From contig CM041204.1 of assembly GCA_023078555.1 (NCBI GenBank), forward strand, positions 4,494,430-4,558,429: a DNA stretch of 64,000 nucleotides. The letters run 5' to 3'. The stretch comes from Ulva prolifera. Its lineage: Eukaryota; Chlorophyta; Ulvophyceae; Ulvales; Ulvaceae. A model generated the notes under the pieces. It searched no databases. It was given only the letters and a program-made list of their open reading frames with translations, and was not told the DNA's origin. Position 1 is the stretch's first letter. Every line of letters starts with the position of its first letter. Shown here in pieces: positions 38,959 through 52,155 of the stretch. The position numbers and the translations under genes were made by a program.

Positions 38959-41061
38959 TCACAAAGAGACACGTCTGCGCACCTTGTAGGCATCGTAGAT
39001 ACCCCACTGCAGGCCTGTCAAGGTTCCAACCATGACAATTCGCAGCCCAAGGCCACGTGTTGCCAGTTGCCACATGCCCATTTCAGCCAGAACTGAGTTC
39101 ATGGTGGCATTAGGGTTGGCTGAAAGCTTGGAAACCATGTTATCCGCCGGCTGGGACACCAGAGCACAAAGGATACCTGCAACCAGAGGCGAGTGAAAAG
39201 GAGCTGGAGCAGCGGTTCAAGACGAACCATTTGGCCAAGGCATTTCTTAAGAATGTGTAGCACACACACAGAATGACATGCACATATAGCAGTCTGCATT
39301 GAGGACACAGACGCAAAAGAGGACGAGCACTCGATTCGAAATGCATTGCTTGTGATGCATCTTCATGGATGGCAGTCACATGACAGAGTGCCCAAGCCAT
39401 ATCTCATCATCAGCCAGATGATGGACCAAGCCGAACATTTGTGTCGCAGGTGTCGTATTTCATCGATGGACATGATTCTCTTGAAACGGAAAGCTGGCAA
39501 CACTTTGAAGAGGCTTGAGAGTGGCCAGCAACAGCATAGAGATATGGACAAGACAGCACCCATCATATGCAGGTACGCCGGGCAGAACCCAGAGCACAGA
39601 CCCAGCATGGGTGCAATATATCATTTAGGCCAATGTCCCATGAAGGCCATCGGCGGTACAGGGGACAAAGATGCACACCAGCGATGTACCCAGCAGCGAA
39701 AGAAACTCCAAGCTGTTCAGTCTTGTTGCACTCTGATTTTGGCTTGGGCACAACATTAGCATAAAGCGCATTCACGACGTTCTCAAACGCCGCAAACTTC
39801 ATCATTGTGTAAGGGATCTGGCGACCCCAAAGTGGTGTCAGTGGCTTGAACAACCTGCGCCAGCAGCAATTGCTGTCATGACGGTGTGTATGAACACTAC
39901 ATGTGATGGGGAGCCCCAGCGAGCTGACAACAGGCAGCCTGCAAGTTGTGCGCATCATGTGCTTGACATGCAGGCAATACCATGCTTGCATCACGCTATA
40001 GACTGCAGCAACAGCTTGAATGATCGTGCAAACTGGAGCTGACTGGCGGCTCCGGATCGTGAGCATGTCAGGGATTTACGCAATACCAGCCGCGTCAAAC
40101 CGCACCCACCAACGCCCTCTTGGGCAATAACCTTTGGCATGCCGTCGGTCAGGCCCTTTGCATATCCAGGAACTGTCTGCACCTTGACCTGCACGCGGGA
40201 ACGGACTACAAGCAAGTTGATGTGACAGGTAGGCGTCTGTCACAGGTAGTCAGCACACCGAGTCCACATGTTGGCTAGCACACCTTAACCGCCTCCCATG
40301 GGCACAAAGCAATGTCTGCAATAAACTCTGCAGATGCAGATGCCACCAAGAAGATCGGGGTCTGGTACTTGACGGCCATATCCGGCCCAGCAATGTCAGC
40401 ATATGTCCTGCACATCAGCTCTGGTCAGGCAGCCGTGGTGATTTCCGTTCGTATGCAACCATCAACACAGCTCACAGAAATATCAAGTGTTCAAGAGACA
40501 ATATCCACAGCATTCACCAACCGATCAGGCAGACCTGCAGTATTGACCGGACCGACCATGTCCCCAAGCACATGAACACTGGCAGCACAGACACTGCAAA
40601 AGACAAGATAATGCAATTCGCATAAGAAAAGCATGACCCACTAATTGAGCTGCTACGCACTTCTTGAAGTACTCGTAGAATCCGAATTTGCACACGCCCT
40701 GGAAGCCGTAGCCGATCAGTGTCGGGACGAAACCACGGAACAGGCCCGCAACACCCTGTTCCTTGAACACCGTAGAGAACCCATTCCCGATTGAAGTGTA
40801 CTTCTTGGGGTCAATCTGCATGTTGCACTTGACGACATCCAACGGAGTCACTGCCATATGGGTCAAACCACAGGACAGCCATCCGCCAATCGCGCACGCC
40901 ACATAGTAGTCCTTAGAGTGCATCTCAATTTTCTTCTTAGGTGCTTCGACAGCTGAGAATGCGACTGCCTTGCGCTCCGTCACAGAAGCCACAGAGGACA
41001 TGGTGGAGACCGGGCTGGCCGTGCCGTAAACGGCGGAGGGAAGAAGGTCACGGAGCCCCAT
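38959..41061 (-). CDS. Mitochondrial phosphate carrier (SLC25A3/PHT3 family)
   Basis: Imports phosphate with protons across the inner mitochondrial membrane for ATP synthesis. Five exons on the minus strand, 41061-40661, 40407-40284, 40188-40106, 39854-39679 and 39176-38959, close in phase to 333 residues. Three carrier repeats are visible through their motifs: TPLDVVKCNMQ at residues 72-82, CPWEAVKVKVQ in the second repeat and QPADNMVSKL in the third. PLWGRQIPYTMMKF is a signature of the phosphate carrier as against other SLC25 members. The N-terminal 45 residues are Ser/Ala-rich and could be a cleavable presequence. Divergent from the mitochondrial GTPase gene GUF1, with 1,475 bp between start codons. 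Confidence 0.95.
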
Positions 41062-42536
41062 ATTTGCTGTCGATCACACAGTGGTAACGTGAACATGCAC
41101 GCAATTGGGATATACTGACGGTTCGCAGCGGTGGCTATTCTACTAGTCTGCTGGCGAACGGGCGTCAGTGGCGCGGGCGACTCGCCGAATCTCGCTTGAT
41201 ACGCGGCGTACCGGGCATCAGCTGGGCTCACTTGGACCAAAGCCGAGCACCTCGTTATAGAAGTTGTGACGTTGCTATTCTGCATTCTCTCTTGTGTATG
41301 GCGTGCGTATGCTGTCGGGCCTGGCTCAGCTCCGGTTGTCACAGATGGTCCCCGTCCTGATTCTTGAATATAGGTGCGGAAAGAGTGACGAATGACAACC
41401 TTCAAGACACTGATATCCAGCTAGCTACTCATGCTCGCTGGGAAGAGCTTGATGTTGTGAGATGGCTTCTCCGTTCTTTGCGTGTACATACGTATTGATC
41501 ACGCCCGCATGACGCCACTGCCTGAATTTTCTCTGCAAGGCCGATCTTTATGGGTCACGGCTCCATCACACTATCGACACTTGGCTGATGGCAGCTGCGC
41601 TGCATTAGTTCGAGTCACGGTCTGGATCATTCCTCAACAGCATCCGTCAGCATGATTATGGCAATGCTCTCTGCAATGCTACATTCGACAAGCGTACATA
41701 CCTTCTTGTTGACATATTGACAGCCAGAGGCTTTTTAACAGGCATCTATTTTCCGAAACGACTGTGACTTCAGCTGAGATGAAGCTTTCAGTGTGCAGCC
41801 AGACTCTGCGGCAATACATTGCTAGCGCGAACGCACTGAACAGGCCGCATCCCACTCAATTGCCAACTTCTCCATGATCGCTGCCATCTGCAACAATTCT
41901 TACGATTGCAGAGAAGCCTATGGTTTCAACAATGGCGCCTGTTGCTGCTGCTGAATGCCCCTGTGGAGCTGACACATGCTTCTTTCTCGACCGTGGATCT
42001 TGAACCTATCCTCTGTTGGGGCTGTCCTACAGACTCTACATGCAGACCAGCATGCACAGCCAAGGTGGCAGATAGTGTCACATATCCAGCTCAGTGTCCA
42101 CGTGCTGGGCTTACATTGGAGGCACTGCTTGTCTGGCCTGATCAAAGATATCATGTGCAGGCGGCATGTTCGCGCACAGGGTTGCCGAGTAACCTCCCGG
42201 CATCAAATTGAAACAATGTCATATGTGGTTGCTAGGATGCCTGAGTCCCTGATCTGTTGTCTCCGTTGCGCTGCAGTTGCTGCTTTCGGTGTTCTTGGTG
42301 TAGCTAAGCCAATGGGAGGTGTTTCCGCATCCGGTTTCAGGCGGATTTTGGATCAATCACAGCTCTTACTGAGTTACATCTGCGGATTCTGCAAAGTGTC
42401 GCTGGGCAACATCGGTGTCAGTTGCCAAACCGCAACACAAGTCTCATGCACGCTTGCGTGGCTTAGGGCGTACATCCGGCCGGAACGCTAGCCTGCCCAT
42501 AATGTCATACCGATCACGGCGCTTGCGCTAGGCCAC
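41062..42536. other. Shared upstream region of phosphate carrier and GUF1
   Basis: Separates two divergent genes for mitochondrial proteins. Frames of up to 171 codons on the plus strand (41976-42491) have no recognisable motif, and I take them as chance. Promoter elements were not identified. Confidence 0.4.
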
Positions 42537-45500
42537 ATGCGTTCAGATTCCGAACCTGCCCGATGGCAGGTGTTCTGTCGCGCGTGCCGCAACATGGCTT
42601 GGACGGCACGACTCTGTAGGTCATTGTATTTTGCGGAGCCGATATTTCTCTCTTTTGACCACGCATGTCGCACTGGATTATATCATTCATCAAATATACT
42701 TCCGATAGATGACTGGGGCTCATCATCGCGAAAGTATTGTTCTCCGTCATGCGGGGCATCCTCTACACCCGACATCGCGGCTGCAATCGCAAAAATACCC
42801 CCAGATCGGATCCGCAACTTCAGCATCATAGCTCACATTGACCATGGGAAGTCTACTCTAGCGGACAGAATCAACGAAAAATGCACCAATCGCACAGTTC
42901 GGCAGGCACAGCTTCTCGACGAACTGCAGGTCGAGAGGGACCGAGGCATCACGGTCAAGGTGAGCGCCCACCTTGATATACGTATCTAATGAGATCGATT
43001 TCGTCAGTCAAGATCATCGTGCTCAGTCGAGACGGCTGAGCATCCTTCAAGCTTCCATCTGCAGGCCAACTCAGCATCTTTCATCTATCACCACGGCGGC
43101 CAAGAATATCTGCTCAACCTAGTCGACACGCCAGGGCATGTTGATTTCTCGTATGAGGTGTCTCGTGCCCTGGCTGCCTGTCAGGGTGCCCTGCTGCTCG
43201 TAGATGCTGCTCAAGGCATTCAGGTGCGCCATGCACAAAAGCGTGCCCGCTACGTAGTCCTGCAGTCCGACGCAACCACGCCGGCCCTTATGCGGCCACC
43301 CATACTGCTGATCTTCTCAACTTGTATGCTTCTACTGTCAAGCTCCTACATGCATTTGAATTCAACAGCACAGTTACGGGAAGCCAGTCAGGGCTGCCGC
43401 TGAGTCCTGGGCATGTCACACAAAACATCATAAATCACATCGTTCTCAGCTGTGACTGATGCATTGGCACATGCGATCCAAATTGTAGCCATGCACACAC
43501 CCACAGCAGCAGGTCAGCAGCCATGGCACCACATACATCTGCCTGCGCTATGCAGCTGCAGCCAGTTGCTGATGACAGAGCAACAAGCAGCCTGCTCCGA
43601 CACGGCCCACGCACCGCCGAGGTCACCCACGCACATATGCAGGCACAGACAGTGGCCAACTTCTATCTCGCCTTCGATCTGGACCTTGAAATCGTGCCAG
43701 TCCTCAATAAGATCGACCTGCCAGCTGCAGACCCAGACCGAGTCGCCGCGGACGTGGAGGCGGCATTTGACCTCCCTGCAGCCTCCATAGTCCGCGCCTC
43801 TGCCAAGACTGGCCTCGGCATCGAAGACGTGCTTGCCGCAGTCGTGGAGCGCGTGCCGCCGCCGCAGAGCGCCGCTGGCCCGGCTGCGCCGTTCCGGCTG
43901 CTGTTGTTTGATGCCAAGGCGGACGAGTTCCGGGGCATCGTGTGCATGGTGCTGGTCAAGGATGGCACTGTGCGCAAGGGCGACCGGCTGAAGACAATGT
44001 CCACAGGTTCCTCTTACGAGGTTCTGGAGGTGCGGCCCATATGCATTGCGGATTCGTCATACTACTGTGCTCACCATTGGTACTGAGTACGCGTCAGAGG
44101 TGTGCTGAAATTGATTGAGTGGTACGTGGGGAATGTGGCATGCATGCAGTCATGTGTCCGGCCGTCCCAGGTAGTCCAACGCATCTTCAAACCCCCCTTG
44201 GCTCCACCCGTGCACTTGTATACCCGTACATGGTAGACGTCAAGCAAGGACAGCGCTGGATCTTGGTGGCCGAGGGGGCATGTTGCACGCTGCATGCGTG
44301 CATGCATCTCATCTGTCCATACGTCAGCTGTTGGGATGCGCTCTGCAGCATCACACAAATTCATGTATTGCATCTGTGCAATCTCGAGATGTGTGCATCT
44401 ACATGTACGAGGCTGGTTGTGGTGTTACACTGGCACTTCATGCATCGGAGTGGCTTTTCTTGGGTTGATTACGTGCACTGCCGCACACTTGGCCAGGCTG
44501 CATCAAGCGAGTGATGCGCATGCATATAGTTGCCCCTGAGTTGCACACATGCACTGTTTTTCAACTGCTTGCTGCTTTCGCGGTGCTGCCCGCCTCGCTA
44601 CCGTTATCCTTGTAACACACACATGCATTATGATTGTACCCAGCTACTCCTGAGCCTTCAATGATTTCGGCCGTGGAAAGTGCGGCATGTGAGCAGTTGC
44701 GGTGGCCTTGCATAGGTTGCATCGATGTTGACACATGTAGATCACCGGTGCTGGTGTGTTTGCAGCTGGGGGTGATGTGCCCTCAGATGGTGCCAACTAG
44801 TGCGCTCTACACCGGCCAAGTTGGATACATCGTGACTGGCCTCAAGAGCACGAAAGCAGTGCGGGTCGGGGACACATGGCACGCTCATAAAGCTACAGGC
44901 GTAGAAGCACTTCCAGGATTCAAGCCTGCAAAGGCCATGATGTTTGCTGGTGTGCCCCATATGGTGAGTGCTGGACACACTGGTACCTAGCAGACAACAA
45001 TCAGATTCAAAGGCTAAACAATTTCGCACATTCTATATTGGACAAGGACATCCTTTCGTAAGCATGTCATTACTACGGGGTCACTGGACACCTATCAGAT
45101 CTGCTAGATCACGCCTGTACAGGTCGAGCTTCTGCCACCTCTAGCACCGCTTGATTCATCACGCACTATAGATGCCGAACATTACTGCAAATCTTTTCAA
45201 ACATATCCTCAGTTAACACGTAGGTATATACCCGTTAGGCCAGGATGGCTTCGAGCGGCTGGCAGACGCGATGGACAAGCTCACGCTGAACGATGCGAGC
45301 GTCACCGTTCGCAAGGAGACGAGTGTCGCCCTTGGCCCGGGCTTCCGTTGCGGCTTTCTTGGCATGCTGCACATGGACGTCTTCATGCAGCGCCTCTTCG
45401 ACGAGCATGGGTCAGCGGTACGCTGACCACGCGGCACGTGCAGCCATTCCAGCAATGTGTTGTTGCAAGTGACCCACTATGAGATACAGTCTGGTGCGAC

Positions 45501-47150
45501 ATGTCCAGCTGTGCAGGTTCTGACAACCACACCGATGGTCCCGTATCGGCTGAAGCTGGCAGATGGCAGCAGTGTCGACTTGGAGTCGCCGCTGGACTTC
45601 CCAAAGGATCGCTCCTTTGAAGACGTCCTGGAGCCCACAGTCGACTGCACAATTATTGTGCCTGCCGCATACACCGGCCAGGTGCTGCAACTCTGCTCGA
45701 CACGGCGTGGCGAGCTCAAGGTCAGCCCCCGACCCTCGAGTGCCCACATGACCTAGATCAGTGACACATCTGCAGCCACCGCCCCCGCACGTTGGGCGCT
45801 TCATGAACCAACTGGCCGGAAAATGCTTGCAATCTTGACAATCAACCACGTTTTCATTGCCCTCCTGAGATTTCAATCGCAAACCTCACAGCTGGCCGGT
45901 CCACTGCGCCGGCACTGCATGCAGCTGATGCATACAGACTTCACGCACGGACTGCAGGAACACTCTTACCTCTCCTCAGATAGATGTGTCATCCGATACC
46001 AGGTACCGCCCACACACCTCTCAGGACTGAAGTGCACTACCGCCTGCATATGCTGCTTGCTCCCTCTGCTTGCCTTCAGAGCCACGCATGCCTGATGATG
46101 GCGCTGGTCTACGGTCTTTGTCCAAAAAGGATTTGAAGCTGACGACCTTGTGACCCTGTTGTCATGCTGAATCGCACTCGCGATCCCTGATCAACAATCG
46201 TGGCAGCTCTTTGGTCACACTACCTGGTCCTGGAACCAGCTCACTGCTGTCAAACCATCGACAGCATTGCATGCCATGCCAATACCCTGCGACGCACTCC
46301 AACTCATGCCCGCCACGCAGCTGCCACTCGCGGAACTCGCCGGGACGTTCTACAGCACGCTCAAGTCTCAGACGTCCGGCTATGCGACATTTGACTACGA
46401 GCCCGGGCCGCACCGCAGCGCCGACCTTGTGCGCCTGGACTTCCTGATCCACGGCAGCCCCGTGGACGCGCTGTCGCGGGTGCTGCACCGGGCGGACGCT
46501 GTCACCGCTGCGCGTGCCGTCTGCAAGAAGCTCATCGGCGCGGTCTCGCGGCAGGCTTTCGAGGTGTGTGCGGTCTTCTGTGTGGCCAATGCGCAAGACC
46601 TGGTCGTTGTCGATGCTGATTTTGCCTGCATGTGTCTTGGTGAGATATGTCGAGTGTTCTGTTGGAGGGTGTGTATGGGCTGGCGCTCCGGCGGTCGCCT
46701 CCAAAGACCCTTTCTGGAGCCTCGATCCATCAAATTGAGGACTGTGTGTGACTTTGGCAGGTGTGCGGATGTGGTGCGTGCCTGAAGATTGGCGCTAGGC
46801 ACCAGGGCCTCTGAGAGCACGTTTTCCAGGAGTGGATGTTACTTGCCCTTCTGCGTGTGCCTAGTGGGTGTACTTGGGCGGCGTGGGTGCCTCTCTGATC
46901 ACACCGAGGGCTCAGAAGAGTGTGTATGGTGGTGCAGGTTGCGATACAGGGGATTGTGGACAACAAGGTTGTCGTGCGGGAGTCGATTCGCGCCACTCGC
47001 AAGGACGTCCTCGCGAAGTGCTACGGTGGCGACATCACCCGCAAGCGCAAGCTGCTGGAGAAACAGAAGGAGGGCAAGAGCCGCATGCGCAAGCTAGGCG
47101 CTGTCAGCCTGGACCCGGACGCGTTCCATGACGTCATGTCTGCGCGATGA
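42537..47150 (+). CDS. GUF1: Mitochondrial translation GTPase GUF1 (EF4/LepA)
   Basis: EF4/LepA acts on the elongating ribosome and supports translation under stress; GUF1 is the mitochondrial form. Nine exons: 42537-42959, 43065-43223, 43643-44029, 44766-44949, 45224-45417, 45517-45720, 45958-46002, 46321-46563 and 46938-47150. They close in phase to 683 residues. GTPase motifs: AHIDHGKST (99-107), [14 protein letters not shown] (162-166), NKID (216-219). The LepA core [12 protein letters not shown] and the EF4-specific C-terminal [19 protein letters not shown] are present. The [18 protein letters not shown] context fits mitochondrial GUF1 better than chloroplast LepA. The N-terminus is Arg/Ser-rich and suits a mitochondrial presequence; an in-frame ATG at 42594 is an alternative start. 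Exon 7 is only 45 bases. Intron 3 contains a LINE tail relic. Confidence 0.93.
44560..44630 (+). mobile_element. Relic of LINE tail in GUF1 intron 3
   Basis: The plus strand reads GGTGCTGCCCGCC, then tatccttgtaacac and a short ACAC run. This is the subfamily A tail with several substitutions and no body preserved beyond about 60 bp. Confidence 0.6.
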
Positions 47151-50100
47151 CGACGGGCCTGCCTGTCGTCCACTGCACAGAAGTACAGAACCGGCCGATG
47201 GCGCGCCACCGGCCACCAAGGGGGGGGTGGGACGGTCTGTTGGGCAGGCAGGCTGCCTGTCGCTTTTGTTGGGAAGGCATAGAGAAGCAGTGCATGCTTT
47301 GCAAGCAGATCTGGTCGCGTGCAAGCGGGTCGAGGGAGCTCGTAGCTAGGATGGGTCGCAGCTACAAGGACGTGTCCGCTGCAGTGCCAGCGGCGACAAA
47401 ACGGAGGGCGCCGGGCTAACGCCTGCCATGGCATGTTCAGGCGCCACACGCATGCCCGGCGGCAGGCTGTGAATGCGCTGGTAAATGTGCAGTAGCCATG
47501 CGTCACCGCGGCCGTGGCGCATAGCGGAGGCTAGGTGCCTGGCAGGGGCTGTTTCAGCACCTCTTGCCTGGAGGGTGGGGGGTCGGAGGCTGTTTGCAGC
47601 AAATGCATGAAGCACAGGGGAGCTGCTCTTACTATAGCTTGTGCCAAATGCGAGTGGTCAGAGTTTTGTGAGTCCTAGTAAGTCGTGTACACCTGACGAG
47701 TGTCGTTCCTCTTGTCATTGTGGTGGTTGATTTGCCGTCAGTTGGTGTCAGTGTTTTACCGACAGCACAGGGGGTAGCATGCCATGGCAGTGCCTGTGCT
47801 CCCAGCTCTGTGTATATGTGTGAACAATGTGTGCTGCAGTGCTGCCTTGTGCATGTCACAGCCCATGTTGCATCAACAAAGGTCAGGGGTTGCTAGTTCC
47901 ACGATCTGAGACTACCTATGGCGTGTAGCTGTGTGGAGCGCCCCAAAGACGGCACCCTGGCGGCCTTTGGCTTCAGCGCATGCAACAGCGTGCTGCAGCT
48001 GCATCAGGCGCAGCTTTGCCCATTTGTGACTACACGCCAATGGCAGGGCTTGATCGGCAAGAGAATTCCGCGCCAGACGCACTCATCACGCGCCCACCCT
48101 GCATGCCAGTGGCTGCATCCCAGGTCGGCACGATGCCTGCGACATTATCAGCGAGGTCGCAATGCGCCAGCGCCGCAGACGACAGGGGCGCTGTGTCCGT
48201 GGTACATGGGGAATGAGAGCCCTCGCAACCACCACGGTGTGGCAGCAGGTTCTGCGCAGCCTGGGCGGCTGTCAGTTCGGATAGCCCTGTGACAGGCCGC
48301 GCAGTGTTCCCCAACGGCAGGCAGGCAGGTGTCCCCAAAGCGCACCCCCCACCATGATGCGGAGGAGGTGCACGTCCCTGTGCTGGGCGCAGTCGTATTG
48401 AACAGCTGGTCTCGGTTGGCAGCTGCAGCCACGCGATTCTATTGATGACTGCCACGGTGTGCTGCCTGAAGCGCGCTTCATGTGAGCCTCGATGAAAGGC
48501 GGGTGCGGCAGACCGGGACCGCGTCGGCCTCAACATTGGACTGCAGCTGCACCGCGCCAAGGCATACTCTCCCTGGATCGGAGCAGAACCGTCATGCTCG
48601 CGTGGTCACATGCATGCTGCAAGAGACTCACATCAGCGGCAGTCGCCACGCAGTCGGTGTTGTCCAGCACCAGGGTGACGTCCTGCGGGCTGCACATCGC
48701 CCCATGCATGCCGAGTGCACGAGGCCACTGGCGTACACCCCCGCATCAGGTCACATGCACTGCTGATCAGTGCCACACGCGTCTACGTCCCCAGCATCTC
48801 CGCAACCTCCGCGCGCCCGGCCAGGGCTGAGCGCACAAGCGGTCATGGAGCACCCACAGCTCAGCCGCGGTTCAACACGCACACATCGAGCGCCAGGCAC
48901 ACACACTGCATGCACCTTCACTACACTGATCAGTGGCTCGAGCCACCACAGCAGCATACCGCCGGCCCCGAAGGCCGTCAAGCGAAACAGGCGCGAGCAC
49001 GGGCGTGCACCTCGACGTGCTGTGTGTGCTGCGCCGCTGTCCCAGCGCGCGGCGCGAGCGCGTGGCGCCTGCGGCACCTGCGCAGCCGTGCACTGCAAGC
49101 TACTGTGTGCGCTGCTGCACGGCTCTGAGGGGTACTCGTGAGCGGCCACCGCAGCAGCAGCTGCTGTGTGTGCAAGCTGCCGCATCACAGTGGGAAGGGG
49201 GTACGTATGTCAATAAGGGAGACACCCTGAGAGTCAACAGCTTGCTTGAGCAATTCCCGGGCCGGCGAGATGAACGCAATGCAGTCGTGACATGTCGGCA
49301 TATGTATATAGCTCAGGCAGTGTGTTACAGGAAATGAGGCGACGCAGCAGGTGGCAAGGTGAAAACAGCGAGCTGCTCAAGAACAGGTCGACCTGTTGGG
49401 TGCACCCAACACAGCGCACCTAAGCCACAGCCAGCAGCTCATAAGGCCCAGGCACAGATCAGGCAGTGTGTGTATGCAGGGAAGTGCAGCGCCCGTGCCA
49501 GGTCTTGTGATGCACAAACCCGTGACGCACAAACCTCTGGCGTCCAGCACGTGTCATAAAACAGCACAAACCTACAGCGACTAAATCTGCACAGTATCTC
49601 GTCGAGATGTGCACAGTATCTCAGTATCTCAGAGATCACAGGCCGGGGGCAAGGAATGTCACGGATCGCCGGACACCGCCAGGGAGGTGAAACGGCCAGC
49701 TCCCAGGGGAACCATCTCGAGGAATTTTCAAGCCTAGGTCATATTGTTCCTTCGATGCAAGTGGCTGTGCCACCAGTCCGAGTTCGAGACGGTGATTTGT
49801 CAACCTCCTGGACTCAGAAGCATTCCACATCCGGTCACAGCACCCCCTGACTCCAGCAAATACCAGGTAGTTGTTGCTGTGATCAATACGAGTTGCGTTC
49901 ACACAAGGTCACGTGTGGCCAAACTGAGCTGCATGCCGTGGCTGAGATGCCGAGCTTGGAGTGGCGTGATCGAAGAGACGTTGAGATCAGCGTCTCAAGA
50001 GCGTATGCGGGTCGGTGCAGTACATTCTAGATGTCTCCCGTTGCTGCGCTGCGGTTGTCGCAATGAAGTGTCGGACGCCAGCTGCAGCGCGTACTGCCGT

Positions 50101-52155
50101 CAACAGAATTGAGCGGCTTCCTGAGGAGTGTGGAGGCACCATAACATCACCACAGTACTGGTGGTGGCTCAATGGAGCTCCAGCTAGCAGGGATTTGACC
50201 AAACCACATATGCGCACATGCAAACGATGAATGTATACGACCGCGCATGCATGTCGTGTCGGGATTTGATATATTACGTAGGCGTGACGTTGGCTCTCGG
50301 AGTTCCGCGGAATGCGTGTGGCCACACAATTACATGAGTCCCCAAAGTGCGCCTAGCAGACACAAACTGCCCGATGTCACAAAATGTCGATCGCGTATCT
50401 GGAGTGTCAGGAACTGGGTAGCCGTTCCTCACAGAGCGTTGCACGCACGTCGAACAAAATCTTGCAAGATCGTAGATGCACCAATTGCAAGTTGCCACCA
50501 ACACAATATTGCAAGCATATCTCGAGATACCAGTGCACCGGCAGGGACCATCGAGAGCTCTTCGGGACACTGGCGAATTGACTATGCCTGTGCACGATCC
50601 CGCCATGCTATGCTGAGAGCCCTAAAACTTGGTCAACGCGTTTTAATGGCCTGATCAAGACGTGGTTCGGAAGAACTCAGCGTTCTACGCTAGCTTGGAT
50701 GTGTCAACGCCATTGACGCGATACTGCCACAATCACGAATTGGTCCGCAGATCGTTCGCAACATACAGTCCGCGCCAAATGGGCGTGCTGTCGCAGCGCA
50801 CATTGCTTGAGTGAATTTTGGGCCGTTCATGCGAGCGGAGCCCCAGTACGACGTCGACGTCGAGACCATCTTTTCATGTTGCGACTTGTTGCTGGAACGA
50901 GAACGACGCCGCAATGCACAAACGGCCGCTCCGCACACTGACAGCTGTCAATTTTGTATGTAATGGGATCGATGTGGGTGTTTGTAGAGTCTCGGCCACT
51001 GCGCATATGCTACTGCTCAGCAGCCGCAGACGAAACGATGCATCGTCCCGTGTGACACGTTCCGGCGGCATCGTGACATAACATGCATGCACCGTTTAAA
51101 CGGGGTACTCGCAGATACACCGCAAGGCACTTGTGTGATATTTATCAGGCTGTGGACATGTGAATGGCATGGTGATAATCCGTTCCGTTACAATATCCGT
51201 CCCGTAGTATCTCGGGAGTTAAGCCAAGCTCCGTCAGGCAACTCACAGCTTGTCCGATGCGGTCAAACATTCCGTTCATTACGAAGGTTACATTTCGAGA
51301 GTAGCAGAGGATCTTACTGCATTTTGGTCACAGGTGACTATTTCCACAGACAATTGTGCTCTTGACTTACATTGCAAGCCGTGCGCCATCAAGACGACTG
51401 ACCTGGTACACAACGTTGCATTTCCCCGTCTATGATGCAATTTTCATCATCGATACGGAACACGCCAATAAGTCTCCGCATCCCCGCAGGAGTGCTCCGT
51501 TCTGCAAAGCCTTCAGGGCTGTTCGCAACCAGCGGGCATCATGCTCGACCTTTCAGATGCTGATAGCTCAGCCACAGGGCCCCAAGTAAGGGCAAAGGCT
51601 GGATCTGAACGGCGTTCTAGTGCGGCGAAGGTGCGCTGCCGTATGGTCTGCCGTGCGTGAGTGCCAACTCCCGCCTGGGCCGTGAGCATTCCATTCCCCA
51701 AAGTGCACTGGCACTGGGAAACAATTCCGCAATCATGTGCTATGTGGATGCAGCTCAAGTCACATGTATTCAGCCAGTTTGCTTGCGCCGGCAGGGCATC
51801 ATCGTTGCGGGCGTTCCACTGGGCCGCTCACGGCTGCAAGTCGTAAATATGCAATTAGGTTCCGGATCGCAAACACACTCTGCACATCCTACTGAGTGTG
51901 GAATCTTTTCATTTCTCTGGCAGCTATCCGAGCCCGCGTGCTACTGATGTCGCGCATCTGGCGTGGTATCCGCCCACGAAAAACTATCTACATCGGCACG
52001 TGTGGCGCAAATCTGCAGCGTCAAGCGTTTATGTGCTTGATATCTTCTTCCAAATCTGTGTTAGCCATCACAGCGCTACCCATTCTTATGTGATGTGCTT
52101 CCGGAGTGTTTGTGGTTAGCTGTCGACGGTGCAGGTCGATACCTGCGGACCATCA
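47151..52155. other. 5 kb without an identified gene
   Basis: The part at 47880-49200 has higher GC than its surroundings and is stop-poor on both strands, for instance 48560-48030 and 49188-48751 on the minus strand and 48715-49128 on the plus strand. The minus frame near 48690-48610 reads DVTLVLDNTDCVATAAD directly before a strong GTGAGT donor. A real but divergent gene may be present there, but I could not build a model or name a family. The rest, 49200-52155, has ordinary composition and no coding signal I trust. Confidence 0.3.

Noticed and set aside
41976-42491. Plus-strand frame of 171 codons between phosphate carrier and GUF1
   Set aside because: No motif, no splice context and high Cys content; it stops just before the GUF1 start region, which has its own clear presequence.
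49590-49640. Short repeated CAGTATCTC motifs
   Set aside because: A few imperfect copies only; no array structure and no sign of CRISPR, which would not be expected in a nuclear algal genome.
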